The notes beneath the pieces are model-generated. The model was not told the DNA's origin and made no database searches. It worked only from the letters and a program-made list of their open reading frames with translations. Source: Sulfuricurvum sp. PC08-66 (GTDB taxonomy: Bacteria; Campylobacterota; Campylobacteria; Campylobacterales; Sulfurimonadaceae). Taken from it: a DNA stretch of 64,000 nt. The DNA lies in the NCBI GenBank assembly GCA_000830255.1, contig JQIT01000008.1:174992-238991 (forward strand), given 5' to 3'. The position numbers were made by a program, and so were the translations under genes. Numbering within the stretch: position 1 is the stretch's first letter; every line of letters begins with the position of its first letter. This document shows, piece by piece, positions 24,746 to 33,944 of the stretch.

Positions 24746-25759
24746 ATGCCCTCTCCCACCCATCACACTGTTTTGACCCCTGCTCGACTCGATACTTTTG
24801 TGAGCCAAGCCCTCGACACCTCACGCAATCAGACCAATGCGCTCATCGAAAAAGGCTTTGTAGCAGTCGATGGCGCAACAGTGAATAAACTCGGCTTGAA
24901 ACTCAAAATCGGTCAAGAGGTCACTATCACACTTCCCTCTGCGCCCTCACCCTCCTCTACGCCGCCACAAGTCGATTTCGACGTAGAGATTCTCTACGAA
25001 GATGAGGCTATTTTGGTCATCAACAAACCGCCCCATCTTACGGTGCACGAAGCCCCAAGCGTCAAAGAGCCTACACTTGTCGATTGGCTCAAAGCGCAAA
25101 ACATATCGCTATCGACCATTGCAGGCGAGGAGCGTCACGGTATCGTGCATCGACTCGACAAAGGGACAAGCGGCGTGATGGTTGTCGCCAAAACCAATGA
25201 AGCACACGAAAATTTAAGCCAACAACTTCAAGAGAAAAGCATGGGGCGCTACTATCTCGCACTTATCGATATTCCTCTCAAAAGTAACACTATCGTCGAT
25301 AAACCCATCGCACGAAACCCGCAAAACAGACTCAAAATGGGCATCGTACCTGAGGGTCGAAATGCCAAGACTGCATTTGCAAAATTGGCTACTTCGCGCA
25401 CAGGGGCAGAGCTTATCGCGTGCAAGCTTTTCACAGGGCGCACGCACCAAATCAGAGTCCACCTAGCCTCGATTTCACGGCACATTGCAGGGGATACTTT
25501 ATACGGGATTAAGAGCAAAGGCGATAAAATCAATCGCATTTTTTTACACGCATTTTTGCTCTATTTGCGTCATCCCGTAAGTGGTCAAAACATGCAATTC
25601 AAGGCAACCTTGCCCGATGATTTGATGCAGCAACTTCTTAGCCAATTCGAAAGCGAGCAAATTGATGAAATTCTGGACTCTTCTTTGGAGCGCTATTTTG
25701 ATGACATGGATAGCTGGGTGCAGCAAACACACCCAACCCCATCAGTTCATCATCGATGA
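24746..25759 (+). CDS. RluA-family 23S/tRNA pseudouridine synthase
   Basis: A 337-residue pseudouridine synthase with an N-terminal S4 RNA-binding domain (about 10-70) and an RluA catalytic domain (about 85-300). The catalytic Asp is in HRLDKGTSGVMVV, and KLFTGRTHQIRVHLA is the second signature. The exact target base (RluD- or RluC-type) cannot be set from sequence. The last ~32 residues are a hydrophilic Asp/Glu/Gln tail, which is also read in another frame as the FlpA lipoprotein signal peptide: the genes overlap by 95 bp. From memory, the same order occurs in C. jejuni (Cj1280c-Cj1279c). Confidence 0.92.
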   Translation: MPSPTHHTVLTPARLDTFVSQALDTSRNQTNALIEKGFVAVDGATVNKLGLKLKIGQEVTITLPSAPSPSSTPPQVDFDVEILYEDEAILVINKPPHLTVHEAPSVKEPTLVDWLKAQNISLSTIAGEERHGIVHRLDKGTSGVMVVAKTNEAHENLSQQLQEKSMGRYYLALIDIPLKSNTIVDKPIARNPQNRLKMGIVPEGRNAKTAFAKLATSRTGAELIACKLFTGRTHQIRVHLASISRHIAGDTLYGIKSKGDKINRIFLHAFLLYLRHPVSGQNMQFKATLPDDLMQQLLSQFESEQIDEILDSSLERYFDDMDSWVQQTHPTPSVHHR

Positions 25760-26909
25760 AAATATTCCACAAATCACGCGATTCCAATCCATTGGTGATA
25801 TCTCCGCCATTGCCTTAGAGTGGGAACCCAATCACGACCCGATGGTGAAGGGGTACAACATCTACCGTCAACGCCAAGAGAGCGAAGAGGCGCAATTCGT
25901 ACGTATCGCTTCGATAAATGACCGCTTTGTCTCACACTACGTAGACAAAAATCTCCCCAGCGAACAAAAATATCTCTATCAAATTACTGCCTTCAACGAA
26001 AAGGGTCAAGAGTCCAAACCAAGCCAAATCATCCCTACGATTACACGCCCTATTTTTAAATCGGTCGTCTATATCACGGGTATCGATATGATGCCCCGTA
26101 AAGCCAAGCTTATTTGGCGACCGCACCAAAATGAGCGTATCAGCGGCTATGTTGTTGAGCGCAAAGAGCCTAGTGAAAAAGAGTGGCGCGTCGTAGCAAC
26201 CCTCACTCATCGTTATACTGTGGAGTACATCGATAGCTATCTCAAAGACAACACCACCTATATGTATCGCCTCAAAGCGGTCACTTTTGACAATCTCCTC
26301 TCCACTCCAAGCGATATCGTCACCGTCACTACCAAACCACTCCCAACGCCCATTATCGAGGTCAACACCACCACGGAGTTACCTCAAAAAATTCGCCTAG
26401 AGTGGGCTAAACATACCCAAAAAGATATTAGCCACTACAACATCTATCGAAGCAACGAATCCAAAGGCTCCTTTGGCTTTTTGGCTAAACGCACCACACC
26501 GCTCTTTACCGATGAGATAAAAGAGCACGGCAAAGGGTACTTCTACCAAGTAAGTGCGGTGGATTTCGATGGATTGGAGAGTATGCGTACGCAAGAGTGG
26601 TACGGTCAATCCATCGCTAGACCCAATTCACCCCAATCACTCAACTATACACAAGAGGGTAATGTCACCACGCTCACATGGCAAAAAGGTGACCCTCGGA
26701 CACGCGCCTATCGCATCAACATACAAGAGAAGACAGGCTGGTTTAGCCTCAAAAATACGCAACATGAGCAAACAACAACGACTTTTGTCTATACTCAGCA
26801 AACCAATACGCCTACCACCTACAGCGTCGAGGCTATCGATGAGTACAATATCAGCTCTATAAGCGCCGTGACTACACCTATCGTTTTTGAACTGGCCAAG
26901 CCTCAATAA
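25665..26909 (+). CDS. flpA: Fibronectin type III domain lipoprotein FlpA
   Basis: A 414-residue outer-membrane lipoprotein. The signal peptide ends in lipobox IAGC with Cys19. The signal is unusually Trp-rich (W4, W8, W15), as expected if its codons are constrained by the overlapping reading frame. Several fibronectin type III domains follow: about 40-130, 135-225, 230-320 and a partial fourth. Each shows the pattern W-x-P/H ... YNIYR ... Y-x-Y-x-V/L-x-A. In C. jejuni FlpA binds fibronectin; in a free-living species it may bind another surface or have a cell-envelope role. Its stop overlaps the trmB ATG (TAATG). Confidence 0.88.
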   Translation: MKFWTLLWSAILMTWIAGCSKHTQPHQFIIDENIPQITRFQSIGDISAIALEWEPNHDPMVKGYNIYRQRQESEEAQFVRIASINDRFVSHYVDKNLPSEQKYLYQITAFNEKGQESKPSQIIPTITRPIFKSVVYITGIDMMPRKAKLIWRPHQNERISGYVVERKEPSEKEWRVVATLTHRYTVEYIDSYLKDNTTYMYRLKAVTFDNLLSTPSDIVTVTTKPLPTPIIEVNTTTELPQKIRLEWAKHTQKDISHYNIYRSNESKGSFGFLAKRTTPLFTDEIKEHGKGYFYQVSAVDFDGLESMRTQEWYGQSIARPNSPQSLNYTQEGNVTTLTWQKGDPRTRAYRINIQEKTGWFSLKNTQHEQTTTTFVYTQQTNTPTTYSVEAIDEYNISSISAVTTPIVFELAKPQ

Positions 26910-28087
26910 TGCCACATCTACACCTCTCCCATGTCTCACTTCCTGCTCTACCTGAGCGGGTCAACGACTACACTTTTGAAGCCATTTACGAAAGTATCGA
27001 TTTTGCCAATGAATGGCTCATCGAGGTCACAACCGCACAAAAAAAATTCCTACTCCTTCTGAAAAAAAGCGAAGATACCTACCTACTCAAAGCAGAAAAG
27101 AGCACTCGTCCATCGCCCAATTTTTATATTCAGCAGGCGCTTCGCTATTGTGCACAGCTTATGGAGGCCACGATTCTCAACTCCAATCTGCCCCTGCATA
27201 TCAAAACGCACCACCTTCAAGAGGAGCAAACCACCCTCAAAAGTGTCGATTATTTTGCGCAACACTTCCCCGATGCCAAGGAAATCGCTATCGAGGTAGG
27301 CTTTGGAAGCGGTCGACATCTACTCTATCAGGCGCGTCAAAATCCTCATCGATTACACATTGGATTAGAGATTCACAAACCCTCTATCGAGCAGGTCGTC
27401 AAGCAACTCTACCTTCAAAACCTCACCAACGTATTGGTGCTTGATTACGATGCACGCCTCTTTTTGGAGCTAGTCCCCTCCAATCGATTGACACATCTTT
27501 TTGTGCACTTTCCTGTGCCGTGGGACAAAAAGCCTTCGCGCAGGGTCATTAGCAGTGCATTTGTCGATGAGGCGATGCGAGCACTTGGCGTCGATGGCGT
27601 TTTGCACCTACGCACCGACAGCGAGCTCTATTTTAACTTCGCGCTTGAGACCTTTCTCTCCTATACACAACAAGATATTCGTATCCAAAAAAATATAGAT
27701 GCACCCATTAGCAGCAAATACGAGGACAGATGGCGCAAAATGGAGAAGAATATCTACGATGTTTTCATGCGCAATCTCATCGACTCTCCTGCGGCTACTT
27801 CCCAAGCGAATTTCAATTTCTCTGCCCCCATTGCCGCTGAAGCGATAGCGCAACTACCGATGCAAAACATCCTCGATAGCTTGGGCTTTGTCCATTTAGA
27901 GCGACGCTACCGCGCTATCAAAGGGGATGCCGCACTCATTCGCGTCTCGATGGGCAGCTTTGAGCGTCCACAACAGCTCTACCTCAAAAGCACGACCCAA
28001 TCGATGGAGTATTTCCCTCATGCGCCCATCGCAACACGCACCAATTTGCATCTACACACACTTCTAGAGGGGGTCTTGCATGGATAA
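26909..28087 (+). CDS. trmB: tRNA (guanine-N7-)-methyltransferase, long form
   Basis: Methylates G46 of tRNA at N7 using S-adenosylmethionine. The 392 residues exceed the roughly 210-240 of most bacterial TrmB. The methyltransferase core is central: AIEVGFGSGRHLLYQA (about 125-140), HIGLEIHKPSIEQV, and the signature FVHFPVPWDKKPSRRV near 197. The N-terminal ~110 and C-terminal ~130 residues are extra, as in other Campylobacterota. It overlaps ftsE by 8 bp and flpA by 1-2 bp, so it is fully embedded in the division operon. Confidence 0.92.
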   Translation: MPHLHLSHVSLPALPERVNDYTFEAIYESIDFANEWLIEVTTAQKKFLLLLKKSEDTYLLKAEKSTRPSPNFYIQQALRYCAQLMEATILNSNLPLHIKTHHLQEEQTTLKSVDYFAQHFPDAKEIAIEVGFGSGRHLLYQARQNPHRLHIGLEIHKPSIEQVVKQLYLQNLTNVLVLDYDARLFLELVPSNRLTHLFVHFPVPWDKKPSRRVISSAFVDEAMRALGVDGVLHLRTDSELYFNFALETFLSYTQQDIRIQKNIDAPISSKYEDRWRKMEKNIYDVFMRNLIDSPAATSQANFNFSAPIAAEAIAQLPMQNILDSLGFVHLERRYRAIKGDAALIRVSMGSFERPQQLYLKSTTQSMEYFPHAPIATRTNLHLHTLLEGVLHG

Positions 28088-28751
28088 TGTTATCGTCGCC
28101 AAAAATTTAAGCCTAGCCTACTCCAACGAAGAGACGATTCTCAACCAATGCAATTTCACGATTGGTTCAGGAGAATTTGTCTTCATTACGGGAGCTAGCG
28201 GTAGCGGCAAATCGACACTGCTCAAATCGATGTACGGAGAGCTGCCCGTTTACAGCGGTCATTTGGGCGTGGCGGGTGTAGAGCTTTTCAATATCTCTAG
28301 CAAAAATCTCAACTTTTTACGTCGCCACATCGGTATCGTTTTTCAAGATTACAAACTCATCCCCGAATGGGATATCGAGAAAAATGTGATGCTTCCCCTC
28401 ATTATCGCAGGCTATGCCAATGACATCAGCCAAACACAAGTCCAAAAGCTCCTCTCGCATGTCAAGCTAGGTCACCAAATTGGCAAAATGCCCTTGGAGC
28501 TTAGCGGGGGCGAGCAACAGCGCGTGGCAATGGCGCGAGCGTTGGCGCACAATCCTATTTTGATTCTCGCCGATGAGCCTACGGGCAATCTCGACAACTA
28601 CTCCGCTGGACTTATTTGGCATCTACTCGAAGGCGCCAACGAACAGCTCAAAACCACTGTCGTCGTCGTCACACACCATATTCCAGAGACCTTTGGTGTG
28701 CCCTATCGACACCTACATATCGAGTCAGGAAATATTCATGAAATCGCTTAA
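28080..28751 (+). CDS. ftsE: Cell division ATPase FtsE
   Basis: ATPase of the FtsEX complex that activates septal peptidoglycan hydrolases through a periplasmic EnvC-type partner. The 223-residue protein has Walker A GASGSGKS (38-45), a Q-loop ([13 protein letters not shown]), the signature [15 protein letters not shown], Walker B ILADEP and a switch His near TVVVVTHH. It starts within the last codons of trmB, and its end overlaps the ftsX start. Confidence 0.95.
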   Translation: MDNVIVAKNLSLAYSNEETILNQCNFTIGSGEFVFITGASGSGKSTLLKSMYGELPVYSGHLGVAGVELFNISSKNLNFLRRHIGIVFQDYKLIPEWDIEKNVMLPLIIAGYANDISQTQVQKLLSHVKLGHQIGKMPLELSGGEQQRVAMARALAHNPILILADEPTGNLDNYSAGLIWHLLEGANEQLKTTVVVVTHHIPETFGVPYRHLHIESGNIHEIA

Positions 28752-29547
28752 GAGCCATTTTTCACTCACCCTTGCACTCTTTGCGATTCTTTTTAGTGTC
28801 CAGACCTATCTTGTAGCGACCAAAATTGTCGCACACTACGAAGAGCGTCTCAAAAAAAGCTACACCATTATCGTCGTCTCCCATGCCCAACTCTCCCTAG
28901 AGACGCTCTCTTCGACTATCAGTGGCATCGCTTCCTTCGACAAACTCTCGCCCGATGCTATTTTGGAGTCTCTACAAGAGGATTTGACAAGTGAACAAAT
29001 CAATAATCTCAAAGCGACACTTCCCTTTTATTATGAACTCAAACTCGATTTTTTCCCGCGACCCTCACAAGTAGCTACCCTTGAAAAAAAGCTTTTGAAT
29101 ACCTCGGGCGTTTTTCAAGTCGAAAATTTTAGCCAACGCCACGATCAGCTCTTTTCGATGTTGGTCATTATCAAAACTATCATGAAAGTTTTTGGCGTGC
29201 TACTCATCGTCGTGGCGCTTTTGCTCATCCTCAAAGAGATGCGATTGTGGCAATTCCAACACCACACACGCATGCACATCATGGCGCTTTTTGGTGCACC
29301 CGTGTGGTTACGTAGTGCGGTGCTCTTTCGCTTTGCTTTTATCGATGCCATCATTGCTACGCTCTTGGTGGCGATGACGTTCATGGCGCTGCCCTACTAT
29401 GAGCCTATTGTGCTCTTTTTGGAAGCGTTGCAAATCAGCGTCGTTTTTTTAGAGTGGCAACACGAAGTTCCTCTGTTACTCGCTATTGCTTTGATCGCTT
29501 CGATTTCACTCGCGCTGATGGTAATGTTGCGTAGAGCACGCAACTAA
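28738..29547 (+). CDS. ftsX: Cell division permease FtsX
   Basis: Membrane partner of FtsE. I chose the ATG at 28738, overlapping the ftsE stop by 14 bp, which gives 269 residues. The layout fits FtsX: one N-terminal helix (about 8-28), a periplasmic domain (about 30-130) and three further helices (about 140-265). The periplasmic loop would contact the EnvC-like protein encoded next. A longer in-frame reading upstream lies inside ftsE. Confidence 0.92.
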   Translation: MKSLKSHFSLTLALFAILFSVQTYLVATKIVAHYEERLKKSYTIIVVSHAQLSLETLSSTISGIASFDKLSPDAILESLQEDLTSEQINNLKATLPFYYELKLDFFPRPSQVATLEKKLLNTSGVFQVENFSQRHDQLFSMLVIIKTIMKVFGVLLIVVALLLILKEMRLWQFQHHTRMHIMALFGAPVWLRSAVLFRFAFIDAIIATLLVAMTFMALPYYEPIVLFLEALQISVVFLEWQHEVPLLLAIALIASISLALMVMLRRARN

Positions 29548-29560
29548 AGGGCGTCGGTCG

Positions 29561-30826
29561 ATGCGCTTGGGCTCTTGGGGATTTTGGGTGGTCGGCTCTG
29601 CGCTGATACTGCACGCGGCAACTGTCGATACGAAAATCCAAACCACCAAAAAAGATCTCTCAAACTACGAAAACCTCTATTCCCAAACGCATGAACAGCT
29701 CACCCAAAGTGCGCAAGCCATCCAATCGCAACAAGCAAAATTAAATGAGCTAGACCAAAAAATCGCACAGCTCAACACCCTCATCTCTTCCAAAAAAGAG
29801 GAGTATGGCACCGCCCAATCTTCGCTAGAGACGCTTCAAAAAGAGTATGCAACGTTTAGCGCCTCCAAAAGCACCATCGAAGCGGAGTTGTCACGACTCT
29901 TGGCAAAAGAGCTATCACTCTATCTCATCTCCCAACAAAAAGCCTACAGCGACACCCAAAGCCTCATCCAAAACAGCGTCTATGAAAAGATGCGTCAAAT
30001 GAGCAAAGAGGAGCTGTTGCGCGTACAAAAAAAATTGCACACACTTCAAACCCAAGAGAAAAATCTCACCTCCCAAATAGGCTCACTCCAAACCACTATC
30101 GAATCAGTAGATACGAAAAAAGAGGCTGTTTTGAGCCTAAAAAAAGAGCAAAAAGAGGAGCTAGCTTCTTTAGAGCAAAAACATTTGGCACACCAAAAAC
30201 GCCTCGAAGCAAGCTACGAAAAACGCATAGCACTGCGTGATGAGCTACAAAAATTGCACATCATCAAAGAGGACGCTATCAAGCAAGCCAAAGCCCAAAA
30301 AGAGCGCGAAGAGCAGGAGCGCTTAGCACGTGAGGAAGCCCAAAAAGCGCAAAAAACGGCTCGACCTATCGACAACAAACGCCTCCAAGAGACACAAGTC
30401 AAAAAATACAGCAATCTCTATGAAAAAATCAAAACCAAGCCCTACACAGGTCCCAAAGCAATTGCTCCGCTCAAAAATTACGAAGTGGTCAAAAAATTTG
30501 GTCCCTATACCGACCCTATTTACAATATCAAAGTCTTCAATGAATCGGTCTCACTCAAGCCTACCACCAGCGATACGGTAGTGAGAAGCGTACTCAACGG
30601 TACGGTGATTTTGACCAAAAACTCTCCCGTATTGGGCAATTTCGTCATTATCGAGCACGACGACGGATTGCACACTGTTTATGCGCATCTCGACCAAATC
30701 GTCCCCAATCTACCCCAGGGCAAGCGCGTCAAACAAGGACATGTTATTGGGCGCGTCACCAATGAGCTCACCTTTGAAGTGACACAAAAAAATTATCATA
30801 TCGACCCTCTCCAACTCATTCGCTAG
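29561..30826 (+). CDS. EnvC-like coiled-coil protein with degenerate LytM domain
   Basis: A 421-residue exported protein. A signal peptide (about 1-21, ending LHAATV) is followed by a long coiled coil (about 25-290) and a C-terminal LytM/M23 fold (about 310-421). The metal-binding residues of active LytM enzymes are missing: there is no HxxxD, and the final H-x-H (usually LHFE) reads ELTFEV. Like E. coli EnvC it should be a non-catalytic activator of an amidase, recruited by FtsEX. It starts 13 bp after ftsX, which supports the pairing. Confidence 0.88.
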   Translation: MRLGSWGFWVVGSALILHAATVDTKIQTTKKDLSNYENLYSQTHEQLTQSAQAIQSQQAKLNELDQKIAQLNTLISSKKEEYGTAQSSLETLQKEYATFSASKSTIEAELSRLLAKELSLYLISQQKAYSDTQSLIQNSVYEKMRQMSKEELLRVQKKLHTLQTQEKNLTSQIGSLQTTIESVDTKKEAVLSLKKEQKEELASLEQKHLAHQKRLEASYEKRIALRDELQKLHIIKEDAIKQAKAQKEREEQERLAREEAQKAQKTARPIDNKRLQETQVKKYSNLYEKIKTKPYTGPKAIAPLKNYEVVKKFGPYTDPIYNIKVFNESVSLKPTTSDTVVRSVLNGTVILTKNSPVLGNFVIIEHDDGLHTVYAHLDQIVPNLPQGKRVKQGHVIGRVTNELTFEVTQKNYHIDPLQLIR

Positions 30827-30835
30827 GAGTTTTGC

Positions 30836-31429
30836 ATGACTGTCCAATCGCACCCTATGGGTCCCTATCAAACCAATTGCTATATTGCCACTGTCGACGG
30901 CAAAGATTTCATTATCGACCCTGGTGTCGATGCGTTGGAGTGGATAGTCGCACATACGCAAAATCCTGTAGCCATCCTCAATACGCATGGACATTTTGAC
31001 CACGTTTGGTCCAATGCCGCCGTACAAGCGCACTTCAATATCCCCATCTACTGCCCCAAAGCGGATATCTTTTTTCTCTCACACGACCCCTTTGGGCAGG
31101 GCACTCCCCCAAGCCACTGCGATTACCCTATCGAGGGTGACCATACCGTACTCATCGCAGGTATCGAAGTCGAATTTTTGCACTTTGCAGGGCACACCCC
31201 AGGGTGTAGCATGATTCGTATAGGCGATGTAATGTTCAGCGGTGATTTCATCTTCCAAAATTCCATCGGACGCTACGATTTCCCCTACAGCGATGCCGAT
31301 GCTATGCGCCAAAGCTTAAAGCGTTTTATGACATTGCCCTACGATATGCCGCTCTACGCAGGACATGGACGCCCTACTTCCATAGCCGCAGAGCAGCCCA
31401 ATATTCCCTATTGGCTAGAGCGATTTTAG
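30836..31429 (+). CDS. Metallo-beta-lactamase-fold hydrolase, glyoxalase II-like
   Basis: A 197-residue protein with the MBL motif THGHFDHVW (about 50-58), a further His in HFAGHTPGCS (H near 109), Asp in FSGDFIF and His in AGHGRPT near the end. These are the di-metal ligands of the YcbL/glyoxalase II group. The substrate is not known; small members often act on thioesters or persulfides. It is 9 bp after the envC-like gene, with GGAG upstream. Confidence 0.87.
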   Translation: MTVQSHPMGPYQTNCYIATVDGKDFIIDPGVDALEWIVAHTQNPVAILNTHGHFDHVWSNAAVQAHFNIPIYCPKADIFFLSHDPFGQGTPPSHCDYPIEGDHTVLIAGIEVEFLHFAGHTPGCSMIRIGDVMFSGDFIFQNSIGRYDFPYSDADAMRQSLKRFMTLPYDMPLYAGHGRPTSIAAEQPNIPYWLERF

Positions 31430-31493
31430 GCGTGTGACATTTGTGCGACATTTGCAAGCTATACTTGTGCATATCTTCACACAAGGAAACATC

Positions 31494-32078
31494 ATGAAAC
31501 GCTCTCTACTCTTGCTCTTCCTCCTGCTCGCACCTAGCCTCTACGCAGATCGCTACAAAAACGACACCAACAGCTCCAATGTTTTCACCGCACTTGTCGA
31601 TTCCTTCGCTACGCCCACACCCTCCAAATGGTCGTTGGGATTTGGTGCAGGCAATTACGGCACGGGACTTACCGCACGTCTCTACAACGGTGATACCTTT
31701 TGGCAAGTGGCTGGCTTTTTGGCGTATACACAAAATGAGAACAGCTACTATAGCTACTACAGCACACCCGTAGACAACAGTTTTTCCCTCTCCAAGCTCA
31801 AAGGGAGTTTTGGTATCGCTTTTGGCGGCTATCTCGTACGTGCTATCAAACCCGAATGGTATTTATTACCCCAAGCCCTCACCCTCAAAGGCGGCATGCA
31901 CGCTTCACATGATACCTATACCGAAGTAGCTACCTCGATTGGCATAGGTTTTGAATTTTTCAATCCTCAAATTCGCGGATTTTTCTATGAACTCTCCATC
32001 GATTACGCCATCATCGCAAGCACCTACAACTTTTACATAGGACCCTCTGCCTCGGTACAAATAGGGTTTAATTTCTAA
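31494..32078 (+). CDS. Small outer-membrane beta-barrel-like protein
   Basis: A 194-residue protein. I chose the ATG at 31494 because an AAGGAAAC site precedes it and it opens a clear signal peptide (KRSLLLLFLLLAPSLYA, cleavage after residue 18). The mature protein has alternating aromatic strands (WSLGFGAGNYGTGLTARLY, FWQVAGFLAYT), a Tyr/Ser-rich loop, and ends in Phe (VQIGFNF), as outer-membrane barrels do. About eight strands would fit an OmpW/OmpA-size barrel. The function is unknown. Confidence 0.75.
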   Translation: MKRSLLLLFLLLAPSLYADRYKNDTNSSNVFTALVDSFATPTPSKWSLGFGAGNYGTGLTARLYNGDTFWQVAGFLAYTQNENSYYSYYSTPVDNSFSLSKLKGSFGIAFGGYLVRAIKPEWYLLPQALTLKGGMHASHDTYTEVATSIGIGFEFFNPQIRGFFYELSIDYAIIASTYNFYIGPSASVQIGFNF

Positions 32079-32082
32079 AATA

Positions 32083-32091
32083 TGCTAAAAT
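32083..32091 (+). promoter_or_regulatory. Extended -10 promoter of pyrB
   Basis: TGC followed by TAAAAT (32086-32091) is an extended -10 element predicting a start near 32098, 18 bp before the pyrB TTG. It lies just after the barrel-like gene's stop. Confidence 0.4.
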
Positions 32092-32115
32092 AGCGCACTT
32101 TTTGAGGAGTCGCTA

Positions 32116-33015
32116 TTGAACGAAAACGCTTCCAAATCATCTCTCTTGCAGACCGATGACCTCTCCACTGCTACCATCGAAGCTCTTTTTGAGGATGCCC
32201 ATCTCTTTTTGGATGGCTCCTTCCACAAACATCTCGAGCACAAGCTCATCATCACCCTCTTTTTTGAAAACTCCACACGTACACGTAGCTCCTTTGAGGT
32301 AGCCGCAAAGCGTTTGGGTGCTAGCGTGGTGCATTTGGATGTTGCCAAAAGCTCCACCTCCAAGGGCGAAACGCTCTACGACACCGCCGCCAACCTCGAT
32401 GCGATGGGACCTGATGCCATTATCATCCGACATGCCAATGCGGGCGTACCTCTAGCTGTATCCCAACACGTCAAAGCCAGTGTCATCAATGCAGGAGATG
32501 GTGCACATGCACACCCTACGCAAGCGCTATTGGATCTCTTTACGATACGTCAACACTTTGGCGCGCACCATATCAAAGGCAAAAAAATTGCCATCGTAGG
32601 TGACATCAAAAACTCACGCGTAGCCAACTCCAATATCGAGCTTCTTACACGTTTTGGGCTTGAAGTCATACTCGTAGCACCACCCCATTTCATGCCTGAT
32701 ACCCATCTGCGTCACACCTATCATCTGCAAGATGTCATCGATGAGGTGGATATCATCATGAGTCTTCGCACCCAAACAGAGCGCCACAGCCAACAAGCCT
32801 ATGCAAGCTTGGAGGATTATGCGCGTGACTACTGCATCACCCAAAAGCTCATTGGGGAGCGCGACATAATTTTACTTCACCCAGGACCCGTACATCGCAA
32901 TATCGATATCGACGATGCGATGCTAGCCGACCCTCGCTCCAAAGTCCTCGACCAAGTACGCAACGGTGTCGCTGTGCGTATGGCAGTACTCAAACACCTC
33001 ATTAGCAAACAGTGA
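32116..33015 (+). CDS. pyrB: Aspartate carbamoyltransferase catalytic subunit
   Basis: Makes N-carbamoyl-aspartate, the committed step of pyrimidine synthesis. The 299-residue protein starts at TTG 32116 with a GAGGAG site 6 bases upstream. The carbamoyl-phosphate site [16 protein letters not shown] (about 55-70), SSTSKGETL (77-85), [11 protein letters not shown] (about 134-144) and HPGPVHRN near 255 are all present. No pyrI regulatory subunit is adjacent. Its end overlaps the pabB start. Confidence 0.95.
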   Translation: MNENASKSSLLQTDDLSTATIEALFEDAHLFLDGSFHKHLEHKLIITLFFENSTRTRSSFEVAAKRLGASVVHLDVAKSSTSKGETLYDTAANLDAMGPDAIIIRHANAGVPLAVSQHVKASVINAGDGAHAHPTQALLDLFTIRQHFGAHHIKGKKIAIVGDIKNSRVANSNIELLTRFGLEVILVAPPHFMPDTHLRHTYHLQDVIDEVDIIMSLRTQTERHSQQAYASLEDYARDYCITQKLIGERDIILLHPGPVHRNIDIDDAMLADPRSKVLDQVRNGVAVRMAVLKHLISKQ

Positions 33016-33944
33016 AAACCGCTATCGATGCGTGGGCTACACAAGGAGAGCCTTTTTTCTTTGTGACCGATTTTATGGGAGAGCGTATCGAGGCGTATCC
33101 TCTGCATGCACTTGAAAGTTCAAACATCTCCTTTGATTTTTCAAACAAATCTACCTCTCCTCTGCGATACACCCTAGAGAAATCGCCACTGAATTTTGCC
33201 TCCTACAGTGCCAAAATAGAACGTATCCAAGAACACATTCGTGCAGGTGATACCTATGTGCTTAATTTCACTCAGCCTACACCCATCCGCGTCGATGCCT
33301 CATTACGTGAAATCTACACCCAAGCAAACGCCCCCTTCAAGCTCTACTATCAAGATAAATTTGTCTGCTTCTCACCAGAGCCCTTTATCACTATCGAAGG
33401 CAATACCATCACCACCTACCCCATGAAAGGCACCATCGACGCCACCCTGCCCCAAGCACTGCAAACAATTCTCGATGACCCCAAAGAGATGGCGGAGCAT
33501 GTGATGATTATCGATTTGTTGCGTAATGATTTGGCGATGGTGGCGCACGATGTCAGGGTCGAACAGTTTCGCTACGCCCAAACCATCCAAGCAGGCGATA
33601 AAAATCTCATCCAAATTAGCTCCAAAATCAGTGCTACCTTGCCACAAGAGTGGAAAAGCAATCTCGATACGATTTTGCGTAGACTTCTACCCGCAGGCTC
33701 CATCAGCGGCGCACCCAAAAAGAGCACCACGCACCTCATCCAAACCATCGAAGAGTACGAGAGAGGCTTTTACAGCGGCATCATGGGCTATTTCGATGGA
33801 GAGCGTCTGACCACTGCTGTCATGATACGCTTCATCGAGTCCACGCCCGATGGTCTAGTTTATAAAAGCGGCGGCGGAATCACCCTAGAGAGCGACGCCG
33901 CCAAGGAGTACCAAGAGATGCTTGACAAGGTCTATATCCCATGA
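33012..33944 (+). CDS. pabB: Aminodeoxychorismate synthase component I
   Basis: Converts chorismate and ammonia to 4-amino-4-deoxychorismate for folate synthesis. At 310 residues it is the short chorismate-binding form, lacking most of the N-terminal subdomain of E. coli PabB. Catalytic segments are [13 protein letters not shown] (about 135), [13 protein letters not shown] (about 160) and [13 protein letters not shown] (about 230). The short form can be hard to separate from isochorismate or anthranilate synthases; the TIDA motif favours PabB. It starts with GTG inside the pyrB end and overlaps the MORN gene by 4 bp. Confidence 0.85.
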   Translation: MKTAIDAWATQGEPFFFVTDFMGERIEAYPLHALESSNISFDFSNKSTSPLRYTLEKSPLNFASYSAKIERIQEHIRAGDTYVLNFTQPTPIRVDASLREIYTQANAPFKLYYQDKFVCFSPEPFITIEGNTITTYPMKGTIDATLPQALQTILDDPKEMAEHVMIIDLLRNDLAMVAHDVRVEQFRYAQTIQAGDKNLIQISSKISATLPQEWKSNLDTILRRLLPAGSISGAPKKSTTHLIQTIEEYERGFYSGIMGYFDGERLTTAVMIRFIESTPDGLVYKSGGGITLESDAAKEYQEMLDKVYIP

